DNA from: an uncultured Eudoraea sp.
GTDB lineage: Bacteria; Bacteroidota; Bacteroidia; Flavobacteriales; Flavobacteriaceae
Assembly (NCBI RefSeq): GCF_947260015.1
Contig: NZ_CAMYOM010000003.1
Location: forward strand, 184,077-248,076
Length of the DNA: 64,000 nucleotides
Direction: 5' to 3'
Numbering within the stretch: the stretch's first letter is position 1; each line of letters starts with the position of its first letter. The notes below the pieces were generated by a model. It worked only from the letters and a program-made list of their open reading frames with translations, made no database searches and had not been told where the DNA came from. A program made the position numbers and the translations under genes. Below, piece by piece: positions 62,279 to 64,000 of this stretch.

Positions 62279-62437
62279 ATGAATGTCGTCAAAGAATTAA
62301 ATTTAACACATTCTAAATCCAGCGTAAAATGGGGGGCTATTTTTACAATTTTCGGAATTGTTCTCGCTTTTACTGCTTGCGATAACGATATCAATAGCGT
62401 AGAAGAGTACCCGTCTTTAAATATGGTGACAACTTAG
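62279..62437 (+). CDS. Small predicted lipoprotein, 52 residues
   Basis: A short open frame with a basic start (MNVVKELNLTHSKSSVKWG), a hydrophobic segment and a lipobox-like AFTAC, then a 22-residue hydrophilic tail. That is a complete lipoprotein signal with almost no mature protein, so it is either a very small lipoprotein or the stump of a longer one. The minus-strand frame over the same DNA is likely its shadow. The ~185 bases before it and ~130 after it hold nothing else I recognise. Confidence 0.45.
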   Translation: MNVVKELNLTHSKSSVKWGAIFTIFGIVLAFTACDNDINSVEEYPSLNMVTT

Positions 62438-62571
62438 ATAGGTATAGAAATTTTCCAAAGGAGATATAGATTAATACCTTGCTTTTAAGGTTTAATTTTA
62501 GATTTTTTGTTAGTTATTTGTAAGCGATAAAACTGCGAAGGGCATAGACGTAAATCATAGTAAAAAGTACA

Positions 62572-62618
62572 AAGCCTCCAGAAAATACTGAAGGCTTAGT
62601 ACCTCGGGTGGGATTGAA
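62572..62618 (-). pseudogene. tRNA-Leu 3' remnant with its own hairpin
   Basis: 62599-62613 repeats 15 bases of the 3' end of the tRNA-Leu gene (62748-62762). Next to it AAGCCTCCAG (62572-62581) and CTGAAGGCTT (62588-62597) form a stem that reads as a terminator on the minus strand. The rest of the tRNA is missing. It is probably a decayed tandem copy. Confidence 0.55.
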
Positions 62619-62692
62619 TTACTCTGTAATTCTTCCCTTCTAGGTCGTTTTGAAAACCACAATAGGAAACACAAAGCATCACTTCAAAAAAA

Positions 62693-62720
62693 AAGCGAGC
62701 TCCATTTTTGAAACTCGCTT
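62693..62720 (-). terminator. Terminator of tRNA-Leu
   Basis: AAGCGAG (62693-62699) pairs with CTCGCTT (62714-62720). On the minus strand the stem is followed by a run of nine T. It starts 28 bases after the tRNA 3' end. Confidence 0.85.
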
Positions 62721-62748
62721 GAATTTCCACCTAATCGTGGTTTATCCG

Positions 62749-62830
62749 TACCTCGGGTGGGAATCGAACCCACACGTCCAAAGACACTGGATTTTGAATC
62801 CAGCGCGTCTACCAGTTCCGCCACCGAGGC
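62749..62830 (-). tRNA. tRNA-Leu (CAA)
   Basis: An 82-base tRNA with a short variable arm as in class II tRNAs. The acceptor GCCTCGG pairs with CCGAGGT (G-T at the end pair), the D arm has GGCGGAACTGGTAGACGC, the anticodon arm CTGGA-TTCAAAA-TCCAG gives anticodon CAA, and the T arm has GGTTCGATTCC. The discriminator is A and no CCA is encoded. Confidence 0.96.
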
Positions 62831-62840
62831 AAAGGGATTG

Positions 62841-62922
62841 CAAATCTAAAAAATTATTTCGGTTGAAAAACTAAAATAACCCACATTTATCCTTTAGCAA
62901 CCCAAATAAATTTTTAAATTTG
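62841..62922. promoter_or_regulatory. Divergent promoter elements of tRNA-Leu and prs
   Basis: On the minus strand TAGATTTG (62848 down to 62841) is the -7 element of tRNA-Leu, 11 bases before its 5' end. On the plus strand TAAATTTG (62915-62922) is the -7 element of prs, 53 bases before its start codon. Matching TTTG -33 elements are weak. Confidence 0.55.
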
Positions 62923-62974
62923 CACCTCCTTAAGAATCAGGGGTTTTAAGAAACTAGTAAACAAGAGATTAACC

Positions 62975-63916
62975 ATGGCTTATCAAGTACCAGAACCAAA
63001 GATTTTTGCCTGTACCCAGAGTATGGAATTAGGTAAAAAAATTGCCAGGTCTTATGGCACGGATTTGGGTAATGTTTTGTTTTCTCATTTTAGCGACGGG
63101 GAGTTTCAACCTTCATATGAAGAGTCTATTCGCGGGACAAGAATTTTTGTAATAGGTTCTACCAATCCAAGTTCTGAAAATCTTATGGAAATGCTGCTAA
63201 TGTTAGATGCTGCAAAGCGGGCATCAGCCAGGCATATTACCGCTGTAATTCCTTATTATGGTTGGGCCAGGCAAGACAGAAAGGATAAACCAAGAGTTCC
63301 TATCGCTGCTAAACTGATAGCCAAGATGTTAGAGGCTGCCGGGGCAACACGGATAGTTACTATGGACCTGCATGCAGATCAGATACAGGGATTCTTTGAA
63401 AAACCAGTAGACCATTTGTTTGCGTCAACATTGTTCCTTCCTTATCTGAAAGGCCTTAATTTAGACAACCTTACCATTGCCTCTCCAGATATGGGTGGCT
63501 CAAAAAGGGCCTATGCCTATTCCAAAGCTCTCAAATCCGATGTGGTGATCTGTTATAAACAAAGATCAAAGGCCAACGTAATATCACATATGGAACTTAT
63601 TGGCGATGTAAGGGATAAAAATGTAGTACTGGTAGATGATATGGTGGATACCGCCGGGACATTAACCAAAGCTGCCGATCTTATGATGGAACGGGGAGCC
63701 AAAAGTGTAAGGGCTATTACCACCCACGCTTTATTATCAGGTAATGCCTATGAAAAAATAGAAAAGTCACAATTGTTAGAATTGATCGTTACAGATTCTA
63801 TCCCTATCAAAAAAGAAAGTGGAAAAATAAGAGTTTTGAGTTGTGCTGAGCTGTTTGCAGATGTTATGCACAGAGTTCATCACAACACCTCAATTTCTTC
63901 CAAATTTTTAATGTAA
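62975..63916 (+). CDS. prs: Ribose-phosphate pyrophosphokinase
   Basis: A 313-residue enzyme that makes PRPP from ribose-5-phosphate and ATP for nucleotide, His and Trp synthesis. ARQDRKDKPRVPI is the flexible-loop region, MDLHADQIQGFF holds the Mg-binding His, and VVLVDDMVDTAGTLTKAA is the PRPP-binding signature. Length is typical. It is followed 20 bases later by rplY, the usual order in Bacteroidota. Confidence 0.96.
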   Translation: MAYQVPEPKIFACTQSMELGKKIARSYGTDLGNVLFSHFSDGEFQPSYEESIRGTRIFVIGSTNPSSENLMEMLLMLDAAKRASARHITAVIPYYGWARQDRKDKPRVPIAAKLIAKMLEAAGATRIVTMDLHADQIQGFFEKPVDHLFASTLFLPYLKGLNLDNLTIASPDMGGSKRAYAYSKALKSDVVICYKQRSKANVISHMELIGDVRDKNVVLVDDMVDTAGTLTKAADLMMERGAKSVRAITTHALLSGNAYEKIEKSQLLELIVTDSIPIKKESGKIRVLSCAELFADVMHRVHHNTSISSKFLM

Positions 63917-63936
63917 ATATTAATTAAACTTAGATA

Positions 63937-64000
63937 ATGAAATCAATTACAATCAAAGGATCAGAAAGAGAAAGCGTGGGCAAAAAGGCAACGAAGGCCC
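63937..64000 (+). CDS. rplY: 50S ribosomal protein L25 (start only)
   Basis: The first 21 codons (MKSITIKGSERESVGKKATK...) match the N-terminus of L25/general stress protein Ctc in Bacteroidota. The gene runs off the window. It begins 20 bases after prs and is probably co-transcribed with it. Confidence 0.85.
   Translation, partial: MKSITIKGSERESVGKKATKA

Noticed and set aside
62083..62394. 103-codon minus-strand frame
   Set aside because: Antisense to the small lipoprotein ORF and Cys/Phe-rich without a recognisable fold.
1..64000. CRISPR arrays, rRNA genes, insertion-sequence transposases, prophage genes
   Set aside because: None was seen; the only direct repeats are the short ones listed and no regularly spaced array exists.

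Overview
The window reads as chromosomal DNA of a marine-type member of the Flavobacteriaceae (Bacteroidota). The evidence is low-GC DNA, repeated TAnnTTTG -7 promoter elements, almost no Shine-Dalgarno sequences, a DnaQ-DnaE fused replicative polymerase, a clade II (Sec/lipoprotein) nitrous oxide reductase cluster, many Bacteroidota-type lipoproteins, and laminarin-type glycoside hydrolases. Genus and species cannot be settled from the sequence alone.

Layout. 1-4.2 kb: the tail of a cbb3 oxidase maturation cluster (FixH, a TauE/SafE-like protein), then CoA-transferase, deoC, deoD and a DUF1643 gene. 4.2-13.6 kb: a complete minus-strand nos cluster (cytochrome c, FAS1 lipoprotein, NosZ, membrane protein, NosL, cupin, a NosL-outer-membrane-barrel fusion, NosD, NosF, NosY), with a divergent Rrf2 iron-sulfur regulator. 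13.7-28.7 kb: metabolic and housekeeping genes: Gfo/Idh and PIG-L proteins, Usp-hemN, an NTP-transferase/sugar-1-kinase pair, glutaryl-CoA dehydrogenase-like and Rieske proteins, permease plus amidinohydrolase, trmN6, sulfatase, rimM and rpsP. 28.9-40.2 kb: dnaE, trxA, a DUF58 protein, a tRNA-Asp locus invaded by a GIY-YIG ORF, a glycosyltransferase, a quinone-oxidoreductase-like protein and corA. 40.4-47.5 kb: a six-gene operon in which the whole trans-4-hydroxyproline degradation pathway sits between galM and galK. 47.6-53.7 kb: a NYN nuclease, a GNAT protein and a second DnaE/DinB mutagenesis pair. 53.7-55.6 kb: microproteins and repeats. 56-62.4 kb: an accessory region with GH30 and GH16 glucanases, a serine hydrolase, a FrlD-like kinase, a GNAT protein and a small lipoprotein, partly separated by related inverted-repeat spacers. 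62.7-64 kb: tRNA-Leu, prs and the start of rplY.

How parts work together. Low-oxygen respiration is a theme of the first 18 kb: cbb3 maturation, N2O reduction and anaerobic haem synthesis. The nos and hemN operons each have a TGA(T/C)-N4-ATCA palindrome at exactly the same distance from a TAnnTTTG element, which suggests one CRP/FNR-type activator. The Hyp/Gal operon could couple use of hydroxyproline and galactose from hydroxyproline-rich glycoproteins. GH30 and GH16 fit laminarin breakdown.

The strongest candidates for something new are: (1) the NosL-Met-rich outer membrane barrel fusion, a possible copper-delivery route for NosZ; (2) the GIY-YIG element that splits a promoter from its tRNA-Asp gene and leaves a 22-nt copy of the tRNA 5' end; (3) the paired FNR-like promoters; and (4) the galM-hydroxyproline-galK operon.
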